13,548 bases of DNA from Clostridiales bacterium UBA4717 (lineage in GTDB: Bacteria > Bacillota > Clostridia > Oscillospirales > CAG-272): NCBI GenBank assembly GCA_002404395.1, contig DHJP01000075.1, positions 1 to 13,548 of the forward strand, read 5' to 3'. Under the pieces are notes generated by a model. That model was given only the letters and a program-made list of their open reading frames with translations, searched no databases and was not told where the DNA came from. Numbering within the stretch: the first letter of the stretch is position 1; the number at the start of each line of letters is the position of its first letter. Made by a program: the position numbers and the translations under genes. Shown one piece after another: positions 13,411 through 13,548 of this stretch.

Positions 13411-13439
13411 ATTTTACATTATTTCGACATAAAATGCAA
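13411..13439 (-). promoter_or_regulatory. Probable promoter of the BMP importer operon
   Basis: On the minus strand, TTGCAT (plus 13434-13439) and TAAAAT (plus 13411-13416) are separated by exactly 17 bp. The predicted start is near 13404, giving a leader of about 48 nt that is AT-rich and contains GGAGG 8 nt before the ATG. No purine riboswitch is visible in the leader. Confidence 0.6.
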
Positions 13440-13459
13440 TGCATATTTTTAACAAAAAA

Positions 13460-13497
13460 GACATATTGACATTTTAACATTTTGACGTTGAAGTCAA
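13460..13497. other. Degenerate octamer repeats and dyad upstream of the importer promoter
   Basis: Four adjacent octamers, GACATATT, GACATTTT, AACATTTT and GACGTTGA (13460-13491), overlap an inverted repeat TTGAC-GTTGAA-GTCAA (13482-13497). They begin about 20 bp upstream of the -35 box. This could be an operator for an activator. Beyond 13498 to the window end I see nothing I can support. Confidence 0.3.
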
Positions 13498-13548
13498 CCC
13501 TGAGGCAAAATCCGTCCGCCGGTCGTCTGTAGGATTACAATAGATGTG

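Noticed and set aside
13357..13433. Purine riboswitch in the leader of the nucleoside importer
   Set aside because: The predicted leader is only about 48 nt and lacks the three-way junction core and loop-loop sequences of that class.
13498..13548. Possible C-terminal end of another minus-strand gene (frame ending TGA at about 13496-13498)
   Set aside because: Only about 17 codons are visible, with no recognisable motif; chance cannot be excluded.

Overview
The window looks like chromosomal DNA of a low-to-mid-GC Gram-positive anaerobe of the class Clostridia, probably Oscillospiraceae/Ruminococcaceae-like. Grounds: canonical AGGAGG/GGAGG ribosome binding sites, a sortase with a membrane-anchored partner, a lipoprotein-based BMP/nucleoside ABC importer, a DivIVA-type coiled-coil protein, an ECF sigma factor of the kind common in clostridial genomes, and the non-mevalonate enzyme IspF. 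The species is not identifiable from sequence alone. No rRNA, tRNA, CRISPR array, transposase or phage gene was seen.

Plus strand, left to right: the 3' end of a CorC/HlyC-type protein (1-206) with a strong terminator; an ECF sigma factor (431-991) overlapping by ATGA a single-pass membrane protein, probably its anti-sigma factor (988-1923), then a terminator; a DivIVA-like coiled-coil protein (2243-3190) overlapping by ATGA an XRE/TPR regulator (3187-4122); ispF (4284-4778); a structured 236-nt gap; rpe (5015-5671), whose last 49 bp are tandemly repeated about four times; then a surface module of a probable sortase substrate (5963-6508), a class D-like sortase (6588-7268) and a polytopic membrane protein (7255-8160).

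Minus strand, convergent with the above and separated from it by two terminators: a four-gene importer operon read from 13356 down to 8330, consisting of a BMP-family lipoprotein, a double-domain ABC ATPase and two permeases. It most resembles the B. subtilis NupNOPQ / lactococcal BmpA-NupABC purine-nucleoside uptake systems. Hairpins between the lipoprotein and ATPase genes fit higher expression of the binding protein.

The most unusual signal is a 29-nt element present three times just before start codons: the DivIVA-like gene (2214-2242), ispF (4255-4283) and the sortase (6559-6587). Each copy follows a hairpin and a U-rich tract, has a 6-bp mini-hairpin with a UUC or UAC loop, and places the AUG exactly 12 nt after the stem. 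Stem changes between copies are compensatory, which supports an RNA structure. I do not recognise it as a known regulatory class.
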